Shown here piece by piece: positions 17,177-25,379 of a DNA stretch of 64,000 bases. The stretch is from the NCBI GenBank assembly GCA_947496145.1, contig CANMBS010000021.1, positions 1-64,000 on the forward strand. Direction: 5' to 3'. A program made the translations under genes and the position numbers. The notes below the pieces were generated by a model, which searched no databases, was not told the origin of the DNA, and saw only the letters and a program-made list of their open reading frames with translations. Source of the DNA: an uncultured Pseudovibrio sp. (lineage in GTDB: Bacteria; Pseudomonadota; Alphaproteobacteria; Rhizobiales; Stappiaceae). Numbering within the stretch: position 1 is the stretch's first letter; each line of letters begins with the position of its first letter.

Positions 17177-17386
17177 ATGCTGAAACTGCTGGAAAACCTG
17201 ACGGGCCGATTGATTGCCATATTAATCGCAGCGGCTTTCCTTGCATTTATCCTCCTTGTGATTGGCTTCGCATCTGGCCTGATGCTTGCCATCATTGCCA
17301 TAACTATCCCCCTTGTGATTATTAAAATCCTGTTCTCAAAGAAGAAGCCTAAGGTCACGTATCACTATAAGCGTGACGACCGCTAA
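17177..17386 (+). CDS. Small hydrophobic membrane protein
   Basis: A peptide of about 69 residues with two adjoining hydrophobic stretches (GRLIAILIAAAFLAFILLVIG and LMLAIIAITIPLVIIKILF) and a basic tail. ATG at 17177 follows GGAG at 17167; in-frame starts at 17153, 17165 and 17171 also exist. Its stop codon TAA coincides with the left TA of the repeat element at 17384; without the element the reading frame would still stop (TAG). No family recognised. Confidence 0.5.
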   Translation: MLKLLENLTGRLIAILIAAAFLAFILLVIGFASGLMLAIIAITIPLVIIKILFSKKKPKVTYHYKRDDR

Positions 17387-17486
17387 AGCAGTTCGCGTTT
17401 AAGCTGAAACGCTTGATCTGCTTTAGCTTTTGTTTTTGCGTATCTTTATCTGAAAATCGGTGTTCACTTTTCAGAGATACGCTTTA
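17384..17486 (+). repeat. MITE-like palindromic element, copy A
   Basis: A 103-bp unit bounded by TA on both sides. First half: CTAAAGCAG...CTGCTTTAG with an inner GCGTTT/AAACGC stem. Second half: GCGTATC..TCTGAAAA pairs with TTTTCAGAGATACGC. The reverse complement of copy B (42409-42510) matches it at all but three positions. TA duplication at the ends, small size, no coding capacity and strong secondary structure fit a MITE moved by an IS630/Tc1-mariner-type transposase encoded elsewhere. The termini begin AAGC and end GCTT. Confidence 0.85.
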
Positions 17487-17529
17487 GCAGCGCTATTGAT
17501 AGCAATTCATGTGCTGATCTTCATTTAAT

Positions 17530-17856
17530 TTGTCTGTTGATCTGGACTGGGCTTTGCAGCAAGTTCCGGCTCCTCCTGCGCAGGGCTCTGAGTTTTATCG
17601 GGAACAGATGTTTGCTGTGTTGTGGGTACAACGTATTCGCACTCCGGAGCAAGTGCAGTTTATTGAGCAAAAACTGCCGCTTAACCGCTTTGTACCGATT
17701 GTTGCACAAGAGTTGTTAGAGGTAGATGGAGCACTGCTGAGTGTGGTGGTGGAGGGTTTGAAATTTGGTGATGCCCTCATTACCAAAGTGCGGGAAGCGC
17801 CTGCATTTCGGGTTGCGCTGAACGAAATTGGGCAGGCAAAGGCTTGCCACTCATAG
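17530..17856 (+). CDS. Hypothetical protein
   Basis: A possible 108-residue soluble protein with no recognised domain (stretches such as REQMFAVLWVQRIRTPEQVQ and VEGLKFGDALITKVREAP look like genuine helical protein). The only near-by start is a TTG at 17530 and no clear ribosome site is visible, so the start is uncertain. It ends just before a bidirectional hairpin shared with the convergent phytase-like gene, which supports a real gene. Confidence 0.5.
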   Translation: MSVDLDWALQQVPAPPAQGSEFYREQMFAVLWVQRIRTPEQVQFIEQKLPLNRFVPIVAQELLEVDGALLSVVVEGLKFGDALITKVREAPAFRVALNEIGQAKACHS

Positions 17857-17858
17857 CA

Positions 17859-17886
17859 AAAGCCCGGCAGGAATGCTGCCGGACTT
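17859..17886. terminator. Bidirectional terminator
   Basis: AAGcCCGGCAG-GAAT-CTGCCGGaCTT between two convergent genes, GC-rich stem flanked by A and T. Confidence 0.7.
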
Positions 17887-17911
17887 CATGTCTTATAGCT
17901 TTGTCAATGGT

Positions 17912-20134
17912 TTAGTGCAGTTGTGCAGCATCGCCCATGGAGAAGAACAGGGTTTCGCCGCTGGCATCATCCACGCCGTCGTTGTCTGTGGAGATGAGAA
18001 TGCGACCATCTTTAGTGACTGCCAGACCTTCAACTTTGTCCGGGGTCCAGCCATTCGTTGCAGACATGGATGGAAGCAGGCCAAGAACGACTTTCTTCTT
18101 CAGAACCGGGAGCTTAGAGCCGTGTGGAGCAGGTTTAATGCCTTTTAGGGAGATGACGCTTACCTGTTTGATAGCAGCTTCCCTTCCGCCTTTGTTGTCG
18201 CGCTCTACGACTGCAAACTTGCCGTTACCCAGAGAGGTGACTTCGGAAAGACCAACCCAGCCACCCGCGGAACTGCGCGGTGCATCAAGAGGATAGTGGA
18301 CGAAGCCCCAGCTCTTTTCAGCAGGATTGTAGATGCCGATCTTGGTCATGCCCTCAGGATCGTCTTTCCACTCGCGCTGAACAGCAACTGCAACGAGGGT
18401 TTTGCCGTCCATTTCAAACTCGGCGACGCCTTCCAGAGAGAAACGTTTTGCTTGTGCAATAAGGCTTTCTGGCAGTTTGATTTCCTGCTGGATTTCGCCG
18501 TGCGCTGAGGCTTGAAGCAGGTAATGCTCCATATCCTTTTTGGCGTTGCCTTCAGAGGCGAGCCAGAAGCCACCGTCCTGGCGCAGTGAGATGCCTTCCA
18601 GATCGTACTTTTTAGCGGTGCCGCCGAACAGATCCATATGGCCTGTAATTTCAACTGGTTGTTTGGACACATCCAGTGTGAAGATGCGGGCTTTGTCGTA
18701 GAAACTGTCGGAGACTGCATAGAGTTTGTTGGCGTCGTCCTTATCCGCCACCATGCCGGAGATTGCGCCCCAGCCGATTGGTGCGTTGGTTTCCGGGTCG
18801 ATGCTGGAGATCAGTTGCGGATATTCCGCGGAAGATGCACCGAACTCATAAAGGCCAACGTGAGCGCGGACTTTGTCTTTTACGTCGTCTTTCTCGTTAG
18901 CGACAACGAAGAGGTTGCGGGATGGGATTGCCAGCAGGCCTTCCGGGCCAACATGTGTTGGCAGAAACTGGAGGAACTCAGGGTCTGCGCCCGTATCGCG
19001 GTACACCGCAACAAAGTTACCACGCTCGGAGTTCACAAAGATCAAGGTCTCGCCGCCGAACTTACCAACAGTTATCCCCTCTGGCTCTGTGCCCTTTTTA
19101 TGCGCGCGTTTGGCAGGGTAATGCCCGTGGGACATGCCCAGATGCTCCATCTGGTTGCCACTGTCGAACTCAATCGTGCCGTCTTTGTTCCAGATGGTAA
19201 ATCCACGAGAACCACCTTTGTAATCGCCTTCATTTGCAGTCACAAAACGGTTGTCATCAATCCAGGCTACTGCATCCGGTTCACGGGGGATATCTACTGC
19301 GGAGCCGGAAGCATCAGACATGCGTGCTTTCTTGACTGGTACATTTTCTGCGGTTGCAACGCCAGCGGAGAAGTGTTTGGTGATCTTGCCGGAGACAAGG
19401 TCGACGATTGCCAGATGGTTGTTTTCCTGAAGCGTTACAACGGCTTCGCCCTTGCCGTTGATGGCAACGAACTCCGGTTCAGGGTCCGAACCGCCTTCTG
19501 CTGCAAGGCCAGTCATCTTGACAGTGCGCACAGCATCACAGTTTTTCGGCATGCCGTTTTTGTCGAGATCGAAGATGGTGAGGAACCCGGCAGGAAGTTG
19601 AGGAAGTACGCCGTCGTTCAGGTCTTCGTCACGCTCGTTCTCGATTGCGATTGCAAGGAACTTGCCGTCTTTGGAGGCAGCAACGGAGTCTGGCTGACCT
19701 TTCACGTCACACCTGGCAACAACCTGTTTGGTGACGATGTCGATAACAGCAAGGTAGCCGGAAGGCTTGGTATAGCTTTCAGAGGTATTAACGCCTGCAA
19801 GAGCGTACTTGCCTGAAATCGCGACAGAAGTTGGCTCACCGCCAAGTGTTACACGGCCTGTCGGAGCTGGCTGTGCCGGGTTAGTGGCATCCAGAAATAC
19901 GATGGCTTCTTGCGGCCCATCGGTGAACGCAAGGGTCATGCCGTCTTCAGACGCGGCAATGATTTCTGCAACCGTTTCGGACTTCCGGTCCACGCCTTCA
20001 GCCAGAGTTTCGTAAACTGGCATGGTCGCAATACGTTTGAAGAACTTTGCTTCAGAAGCTGTCGCAGCACCAAGACCTGCTGCCAGCATAGCAACAGAAA
20101 TGCTGCCCAAGAGTGAGGTGCGAAGAACGCCCAT
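17912..20134 (-). CDS. Exported phytase-like esterase / beta-propeller protein
   Basis: A 740-residue protein with a Sec signal peptide (GVLRTSLLGSISVAMLAAGLG, cleavage near ATASEA). Residues about 35-330 resemble a repeated WD-like propeller seen in alkaline-phosphatase-associated proteins (LAVIDIVTKQVVARCDVKGQPDSVAAS, FLTIFDLDKNG). The C-terminal 320 residues match the family of esterase-like activity of phytase, with DLEGISLRQDGGFWLASEGN and FSLEGVAEFEMDGKTLV as repeated blades. Probably periplasmic; substrate unknown, possibly a phosphate ester. Single gene with its own promoter; the strand opposite carries a long non-coding open frame. Confidence 0.8.
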   Translation of the reverse strand: MGVLRTSLLGSISVAMLAAGLGAATASEAKFFKRIATMPVYETLAEGVDRKSETVAEIIAASEDGMTLAFTDGPQEAIVFLDATNPAQPAPTGRVTLGGEPTSVAISGKYALAGVNTSESYTKPSGYLAVIDIVTKQVVARCDVKGQPDSVAASKDGKFLAIAIENERDEDLNDGVLPQLPAGFLTIFDLDKNGMPKNCDAVRTVKMTGLAAEGGSDPEPEFVAINGKGEAVVTLQENNHLAIVDLVSGKITKHFSAGVATAENVPVKKARMSDASGSAVDIPREPDAVAWIDDNRFVTANEGDYKGGSRGFTIWNKDGTIEFDSGNQMEHLGMSHGHYPAKRAHKKGTEPEGITVGKFGGETLIFVNSERGNFVAVYRDTGADPEFLQFLPTHVGPEGLLAIPSRNLFVVANEKDDVKDKVRAHVGLYEFGASSAEYPQLISSIDPETNAPIGWGAISGMVADKDDANKLYAVSDSFYDKARIFTLDVSKQPVEITGHMDLFGGTAKKYDLEGISLRQDGGFWLASEGNAKKDMEHYLLQASAHGEIQQEIKLPESLIAQAKRFSLEGVAEFEMDGKTLVAVAVQREWKDDPEGMTKIGIYNPAEKSWGFVHYPLDAPRSSAGGWVGLSEVTSLGNGKFAVVERDNKGGREAAIKQVSVISLKGIKPAPHGSKLPVLKKKVVLGLLPSMSATNGWTPDKVEGLAVTKDGRILISTDNDGVDDASGETLFFSMGDAAQLH

Positions 20135-20332
20135 GAAAATGCCCCTGTCAGAATAGTTTTGCGGTTAAGTGCTTTCTGGTTAGGGGCGATGCATGGCAAA
20201 GGGATGAATGTTTGTTGAAGCTTTGATGACTGGGGGAACCGGGTACGGCTTTCGCCAGAATACAAGCAAATGCAGGCACAGGTTTCGAGGATTTCCTTCG
20301 AAGTCATACCATTTTTGCTTGTAATAGAACGT

Positions 20333-20905
20333 CTAAGGCGTTGTCGGTTCTATTCCGTCGATAGCGTCTATGAAGGGTTGTTTGTGTCTTAGAGCAAAGG
20401 ATTCTTCTGAGAGTTTTGTAGATTTTATGCGGTCGAGGCGGAAGGTGCAGACAGCGTTGCGCAGGTGGTCCCAAGCCATGATGTACCATATTGGGTAGCT
20501 GAGGAAGAGGTAGTGTGGTTCGATGGTGCGCGTTGAGATGTTATCGTTCTGGTCGATGTAGTCAATCCAGACGCACTTGTTCATCAGGAAAGCTTCGTTG
20601 ATGGGGCTGATTGCTTCGCTGTTGATGGTCTCGAATGATCCGTAAACGCTGACAGAAGCTGTTTCGCCGATCCAGATACGGGATTTCAGTGTGTCTATGC
20701 GAGAACGGAGTTCTGGTGAGAAGGAAGCGATGAGCTTGCGGCGGATTGGCTTCAGGCTGGCGAGCAGAAGTGGGGAACTCATGTTTTCTGCGATGGCGAG
20801 GCTGATGAGCAGGTCTATTGCCTCTTTATATTCCAGCTTCAGCCGTCCTATGCCCCAGCGAGATTGAAGGCGGATACCTCCTCCACGTCCTCTGTCTGCC
20901 TCTTC
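20333..20905 (-). pseudogene. WYL-domain transcriptional regulator, 5'-truncated
   Basis: The reading frame continues to 21097, but recognisable sequence starts only at about 20905 with EADRGRGGGIRL, the segment that in YafY-type regulators follows the N-terminal helix-turn-helix. Downstream lie the helical linker and a WYL domain (WIDYIDQNDNISTRTIEPHYLFLSYPIWYIMAWDHLR, split) . The DNA-binding half is gone. Codons upstream of 20905 are simply the antisense of the DNA-repair gene fragment that abuts here. The two truncated genes point away from each other at one junction, so both were cut by the same deletion. Non-functional as a regulator unless an unusual start is used. Confidence 0.75.
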
Positions 20906-21477
20906 TGGAAAGATTGAAAGATGATGAAACTGAATACGTGCGGCGGTCTGTTGCCAATCATCTAAACGATATCTCGAAGGATCATCCTGATTTAGTGACA
21001 GATGTGTGCAGGCAATGGCTGGCTCAACCAACGGTGAAAAGAGAGAAGGTGGTAAGGCATGCTCTGCGTAGCAATGTGAAGGCGGCACATTTGCCAAGTC
21101 TTGCTGTGCTTGGATATGAGAGTACGGATACCAGGCTTGTTAGAGGAGAGCTTGGTAAGGACTGCGTGAATTTTGGGTCGAAACTGGCATTTTCTGCGCA
21201 GATTGAGAATACGACCGAGAACGCGGCTCGCTATGTGCTGGATTTTGTCATTTATCACCGCAAAGCCAATGGGACACTGGCTCCTAAGGTTTTTAAATGG
21301 AAGCGTGGAGAGCTTCAGGCAAAGCAGAGGTTAGAGGTTAAAGGAGAACATAAGTTACGGCCCATCACCACGCGGCGATATTATGATGGAGAGCATCGGG
21401 TTGCGGTTATTCTGAACGGCGTTGAAACGATGATTGGCTCTTTTGATCTTGTTGGAGTAGGGAACATGGTTCTTTGA
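20899..21477 (+). pseudogene. DNA alkylation repair (AlkC/AlkD HEAT-like) protein, 5'-truncated
   Basis: From about 20899 the frame reads PLLERLKDDETEYVRRSVANHLNDISKDHPDLV, the C-terminal HEAT repeats of the DNA alkylation repair family, then a beta-rich C-terminal domain (YVLDFVIYHRKANGTLAPKVFKW and TTRRYYDGEHRVAVILNG) found in the longer members. Everything N-terminal to that, roughly half of the enzyme including most of the DNA-binding repeats, is missing. Upstream codons are antisense of the WYL gene. The remaining frame is intact to its stop, which suggests a recent deletion. Confidence 0.75.
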
Positions 21478-21492
21478 GCCTGTCTGGCCGGG

Positions 21493-22260
21493 TCAGCGGT
21501 GATTGGACAGTCGAGGGCGTGAGCCGTTGGCGATTTTACGCAGGCCTTTGAAATCCAGAACGGCAATCTTGTGTTTGCCTATGATTTTTACTGCGCCTTC
21601 TTTTTCAAGGCTTTTCAGGACACGGCTTACCGTTTCGGCCCGCAATCCCAGATAATCAGCAATTGACTGGCGTGAGATTGGCAGTGTGAACTCTTCAACA
21701 AAGCGTGGAATGTCCATGCGATTGCGCAGTTCGAACATAAACGAGGCGATGCGCTCTGTTGGTGTTTTCTTACCCAGATCAGAGGAATGATCGAACTGCT
21801 GGTGCATGATGTCGGTGGAATGGCGCAGATAAATGCGTCGAAGATCGGCATCGCGCAGCAAAAGTTCTTCAAACAGATTGCGTGGAATCAGTTTTACTGC
21901 GGTTGAGGCAAGTGCGACCACTTCACCTGATGCATGCCTGTCCGCCCGGTTCATGTCGAGATACTCGCCGGGAAAACGCAATGCCAGCAGAGAGCGGCGT
22001 CCGTCACTCAGATGACTTTCGATCGCGAGGACACCTGTTAGCACTGCAAACACAACAGGTTCTGGAAAGTCATCGGGAACGAGCTGATCGCCTTCAACCA
22101 GATCGATGGTTCTGACCGAACGTAATTCACTTTTTTCGAAGTGCAGATGCATGGGGCGGCAGATGCATTCTTCGCCGCTGAAGCCGCAGGTATTTTGGGC
22201 ACACTCGAAAGAAGGAGCGTCCGGTAATGACACTTTTTCTGAAGGAGTGTTTCCTGACAT
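21493..22260 (-). CDS. Crp/Fnr family regulator, FNR-type with N-terminal cysteines
   Basis: A 255-residue regulator. The N-terminus has four cysteines, C20, C25, C32 and C34, and no other Cys in the protein; E. coli FNR instead uses three N-terminal cysteines plus one at 122. A cyclic-nucleotide-binding-like beta-roll covers about 40-150, followed by the long dimer helix and a winged helix whose recognition helix AETVSRVLKSLEKEG keeps the E-x2-S-R residues that read TTGAT half-sites. A perfect FNR box lies 58 bases upstream of its start, between this gene and the divergent cytochrome/Rieske/molybdoenzyme operon. It is most likely an oxygen-responsive activator of that operon; cluster binding is inferred. 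Confidence 0.88.
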   Translation of the reverse strand: MSGNTPSEKVSLPDAPSFECAQNTCGFSGEECICRPMHLHFEKSELRSVRTIDLVEGDQLVPDDFPEPVVFAVLTGVLAIESHLSDGRRSLLALRFPGEYLDMNRADRHASGEVVALASTAVKLIPRNLFEELLLRDADLRRIYLRHSTDIMHQQFDHSSDLGKKTPTERIASFMFELRNRMDIPRFVEEFTLPISRQSIADYLGLRAETVSRVLKSLEKEGAVKIIGKHKIAVLDFKGLRKIANGSRPRLSNHR

Positions 22261-22297
22261 TTAATTGCCCCAGAGTAATTACGTAATTCGGCGTAAG

Positions 22298-22316
22298 GTC
22301 CTTTATCGTAAAGGAC
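22298..22316. promoter_or_regulatory. 19-bp inverted repeat next to the FNR box
   Basis: GTCCTTTA-TCG-TAAAGGAC is a perfect 8-bp inverted repeat ending two bases before the FNR box. It could be a second operator in the shared divergent promoter, or part of the regulator's own leader. Confidence 0.45.
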
Positions 22317-22317
22317 A

Positions 22318-22331
22318 TTGATCTAAATCAA
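22318..22331. promoter_or_regulatory. FNR box
   Basis: TTGAT-CTAA-ATCAA is an exact match to the FNR/FixK consensus TTGAT-N4-ATCAA. If it acts at the class II position (-41.5), transcription of the iodate-reductase-like operon would start near 22366, with CAAGAT at 22354-22359 as a possible -10. That leaves an untranslated leader of about 165 bases. Confidence 0.85.
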
Positions 22332-22531
22332 TATTCCAAGGAGTCATTTTATTCAAGATTTTCCTGTCGAAAGAATCGACAAAAATATCATTGCTTATAG
22401 TAGCTATATTCGCGGTGTGATTGCAATCAATGAAGGCACTTCAACACCATGCAGAAATGCTGAGTATCGGGGATTAGTATTGGCTTGCAACGAATCTGGC
22501 TGGTGCAGTCCCAGCCAAACTGGGGGTAACA

Positions 22532-23605
22532 ATGCGCCTTCTCGTCGGTATGTCGATTGCTTTGATGACAAGCACTGCGGCATTCGCAACAGATTTAGGG
22601 CCTGTTGCAAAAATTGAGCAGAATCCTGCTCTGGTAGCACTGGGAAAACGCTTATTTTACGATAGTCGTTTGTCTGGTGATACAAACCTTAGCTGCTCGA
22701 CATGTCATGATCCGGCTAAGGCTTTCACTGACGGTGAAAAGCTTTCTACGGCATATACTGGTTCTGAGGGTTTCCGTAATACGCCAACACTGGCGAATGT
22801 CGGGCACCGTGCTGCATGGATGCATGATGGTCGTTTAGGGACCAACCTGAATGATGTCTCGCGCGGTATGATCACCGAAACCTATATCATGAACATGGAT
22901 ATGCGCATTATGCAGGAGCGTTTGAAGCAAGACCCTGTATATGTTGAGATGTTTAAAGCTGCTGGCAAGGGAGAGCCATCAAACGGTGGTGCACGCGGCG
23001 CACTTCAGGCCTTCCTGAAATCCATCACTTCCACTGGTTCGGCGTTTGACCGTGGTGAGCTGTCTGCTGCTGAAAAGCGCGGATATGAGCTGTTTGCAGG
23101 TAAAGCGGGATGTTCTTCCTGTCACACTGGCAATCGCTTCACAGATGATCTGCCTCACAATATCGGTGTTCCGAATAACCCGGATATCTGGTCTGACCCA
23201 ATGCGTCACATCACCTATGTGACCTACGCGAAGTTCATGGGTGTGAACAACTATATGAACCTGCGTAAAGACCAGGGGGCCTACATTCGGGATCATAAAG
23301 AAGAGAATAAGCGTTCTTTCATGACCCCAACTCTTCGTGAGCTGACCTTTACTGCGCCATATATGCACAACGGCATGCTGGCTACGCTGGAAGATGTTGT
23401 CGATTTTTACAATCAGGGTGGCGGTGACGATGTGAACAAGGATGCGCGCCTGAAGCCTCTCGATCTTTCTAAAGCTGAGAAAGCTGATCTGGTTGCATTC
23501 CTGAAGTCTCTGTCTGGCGACAGCTTTGATACTCCTGAATATGTTTGGACAGCCGACGATTATGCTTATGAGCTGATCGAAGACTGGAAAAACAAGAAGA
23601 ACTAG
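22532..23605 (+). CDS. Di-heme cytochrome c peroxidase (IdrP-type)
   Basis: A 357-residue periplasmic protein: signal peptide at residues 1-19, then the bacterial CcpA/MauG di-heme fold with heme motifs CSTCH (55-59) and CSSCH (194-198), plus the conserved TAPYMHNGMLATLEDVVDFY stretch near the C-terminus. The family reduces hydrogen peroxide with electrons from cytochrome c. Two such genes directly before a Rieske/arsenite-oxidase-like pair is the content of the idr cluster, where IdrP1 and IdrP2 are thought to remove peroxide or oxidised iodine intermediates. First gene of the operon, start supported by GGGGGTAAC. I do not assign it number 1 or 2. Confidence 0.9.
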   Translation: MRLLVGMSIALMTSTAAFATDLGPVAKIEQNPALVALGKRLFYDSRLSGDTNLSCSTCHDPAKAFTDGEKLSTAYTGSEGFRNTPTLANVGHRAAWMHDGRLGTNLNDVSRGMITETYIMNMDMRIMQERLKQDPVYVEMFKAAGKGEPSNGGARGALQAFLKSITSTGSAFDRGELSAAEKRGYELFAGKAGCSSCHTGNRFTDDLPHNIGVPNNPDIWSDPMRHITYVTYAKFMGVNNYMNLRKDQGAYIRDHKEENKRSFMTPTLRELTFTAPYMHNGMLATLEDVVDFYNQGGGDDVNKDARLKPLDLSKAEKADLVAFLKSLSGDSFDTPEYVWTADDYAYELIEDWKNKKN

Positions 23606-23614
23606 GGGGCTGCC

Positions 23615-24760
23615 ATGATGACTACGTTTAAAAGAACCGTTAGTGCGATTGCACTTGCTGGTGTTTCTATTGTGGCAGTTGCAGCTGGTGCTCAGGCCGC
23701 TGAAAAACGTCCTGTTGAACTGGCTCCTCTGGGTGAACCACCTGCACCGCCAGATAATCCAACCACTCCTGAAAAGGTAGAGCTGGGCAAGCTGCTGTTC
23801 TTCGATCCGCGCCTTTCCGGTAACGGTTCAATGCCATGTTCGGCTTGTCACCTTCCTGAACTCGGCTGGGACTTCCCGGACAAGATCTCTCTGGGCTACC
23901 CAGGTACTGTTCACTGGCGTAATTCACCAACCATCGTGAATACTGCCTATTACGGCAACTTGTTCTGGACTGGTGTCTCCAAATCTCTGGAGGCAGAAGC
24001 CCGCACGGCTGCTCGCGGTGGCGTTGCCGGTAACGGTGAAGACGACATGATGGAAGCACGGCTTGCGTTCATTCCTGAATATCGTGAGCGTTTCAACGAT
24101 GTGTTCGGCACAGAATATCCGTTGATGCGCGACGCCTACATGGCGATTGCTGCATTTGAGCGGTCAATTGTTCAGCGCGATACACCGTTTGATCTGTACA
24201 TGCTGGGCGATGACGATGCACTGAGTGACCAGCAGAAGCGTGGTATGGAACTGTTCACCGGCAAAGCCGGTTGTTCAACCTGTCACGACGGTGCTCTGAT
24301 CTCTAACCAGAAGTACTACAACCTTGGCGTTCCAGCATATGACGGCTGGGAGGACGATGAGCTTGCGCAGATCACCTTCCGCTTCGAGCTTTATGCAAAA
24401 GGCTCCACAGAAGAGAAGTATCGCAAGTGGAAGGATGATCCGGGCCTTTACTTCGTGACCAAGCAGGAAGCTGACATCGGCAAGTTCCGCGTGCCTTCTC
24501 TGCGTTACACCAAGTATACCGCTCCTTACATGCACAACGGCATGCTGGAAACTCTGGAAGATGTGGTTGAGTTCTACAATCAGGGTGGTGGCACCAATGA
24601 TTGGGCAGCAACGAAAACTGATCTGATTAAGCCTCTTGGTCTTTCCGACAAAGAGAAAGCTGATCTGGTGGCCTTCGTAGAAAGCTTCTCTGGCGAGCGT
24701 TTGACCATGGAAACTCCTGAGCTTCCTGAGTATGCCCCGCTTCCGGCTGTAACGAACTAA
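23615..24760 (+). CDS. Di-heme cytochrome c peroxidase (IdrP-type), second copy
   Basis: A 381-residue exported di-heme peroxidase with signal peptide ending near GAQAAE (residue 30), heme motifs CSACH (75-79) and CSTCH (220-224) and the shared TAPYMHNGMLETLEDVVEFYNQGGG segment. It is clearly related to the preceding gene but too diverged for a recent duplication, so the two probably have separate tasks. Two ATG codons in tandem at 23615 and 23618; spacing to the upstream stop is nine bases, so it is co-transcribed. Confidence 0.9.
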   Translation: MMTTFKRTVSAIALAGVSIVAVAAGAQAAEKRPVELAPLGEPPAPPDNPTTPEKVELGKLLFFDPRLSGNGSMPCSACHLPELGWDFPDKISLGYPGTVHWRNSPTIVNTAYYGNLFWTGVSKSLEAEARTAARGGVAGNGEDDMMEARLAFIPEYRERFNDVFGTEYPLMRDAYMAIAAFERSIVQRDTPFDLYMLGDDDALSDQQKRGMELFTGKAGCSTCHDGALISNQKYYNLGVPAYDGWEDDELAQITFRFELYAKGSTEEKYRKWKDDPGLYFVTKQEADIGKFRVPSLRYTKYTAPYMHNGMLETLEDVVEFYNQGGGTNDWAATKTDLIKPLGLSDKEKADLVAFVESFSGERLTMETPELPEYAPLPAVTN

Positions 24761-24772
24761 GAGGAGATGGAA

Positions 24773-25369
24773 ATGACACATCAACCTAAGTCCGTCTCTC
24801 CTGAGATGATTGAGGTCGTAAACGGCCCTGAAGAAGTTGCAAAAACTGGTAAGCGCTGCGTGATGACGCGCCGTCAGTTCCTGCTGACTTCCGGTATTTC
24901 TACCTTTACCGTTATGGTGGCACTGAAATCTGGTCCTTCTTCAGCGAAGGTGCCTGCAATGGTCTCTACTTATGAGCGCAAGTTCATTTGTAAACTGTCT
25001 GATCTGAAGGAAGATGAGCCATTCGATTTCAACTATCCCGATGAAGGTGCTTACTGCGAGTCCATGATTGTTAAGCTGGGCAAGGAAGCTGGTGGCGGAA
25101 TTGGTGCTGACAAGGACATTGTGGCGTTCAACTACACCTGTACTCATCAGGGTGGTCCGTTACAGGGGACCTACCAGAAGGGTGACAAGGCGCTGGGCCC
25201 CTGTCCGCTGCACCTGACCACTTTTGACCTGACCCGTCACGGTATCTTTATCTCCGGTCAGGCTTACCAGAGCTTGCCTCAGGTCCTTCTGGAGCTGGAC
25301 GGCGATGATGTTTACGCTGTTGGTATGTTCGGACTGATCTATGGCCGCTACGACAATCTCAAAGGGTGA
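24773..25369 (+). CDS. idrB: Rieske [2Fe-2S] subunit, iodate reductase/arsenite oxidase type
   Basis: A 198-residue small subunit with a Tat signal (MTRRQFLLTSG, arginines at 33-34) and hydrophobic stretch. The Rieske cluster motifs are CTHQGG (Cys123, His125) and CPLH (Cys144, His147). As in AioB/IdrB the extra disulfide cysteines of bc1 Rieske proteins are absent. The ATG at 24773 has GAGGAG at a proper seven-base distance; the ATG at 24767 would lie inside that site. The large subunit has no signal of its own, so it should be carried to the periplasm with this protein. Confidence 0.9.
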   Translation: MTHQPKSVSPEMIEVVNGPEEVAKTGKRCVMTRRQFLLTSGISTFTVMVALKSGPSSAKVPAMVSTYERKFICKLSDLKEDEPFDFNYPDEGAYCESMIVKLGKEAGGGIGADKDIVAFNYTCTHQGGPLQGTYQKGDKALGPCPLHLTTFDLTRHGIFISGQAYQSLPQVLLELDGDDVYAVGMFGLIYGRYDNLKG

Positions 25370-25379
25370 GGAGTAAATC

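Noticed and set aside
18638-19816. A 392-codon open frame antisense to the phytase-like gene
   Set aside because: Cys/Phe/Val-rich translation without motifs, inside a clearly coding gene on the other strand.
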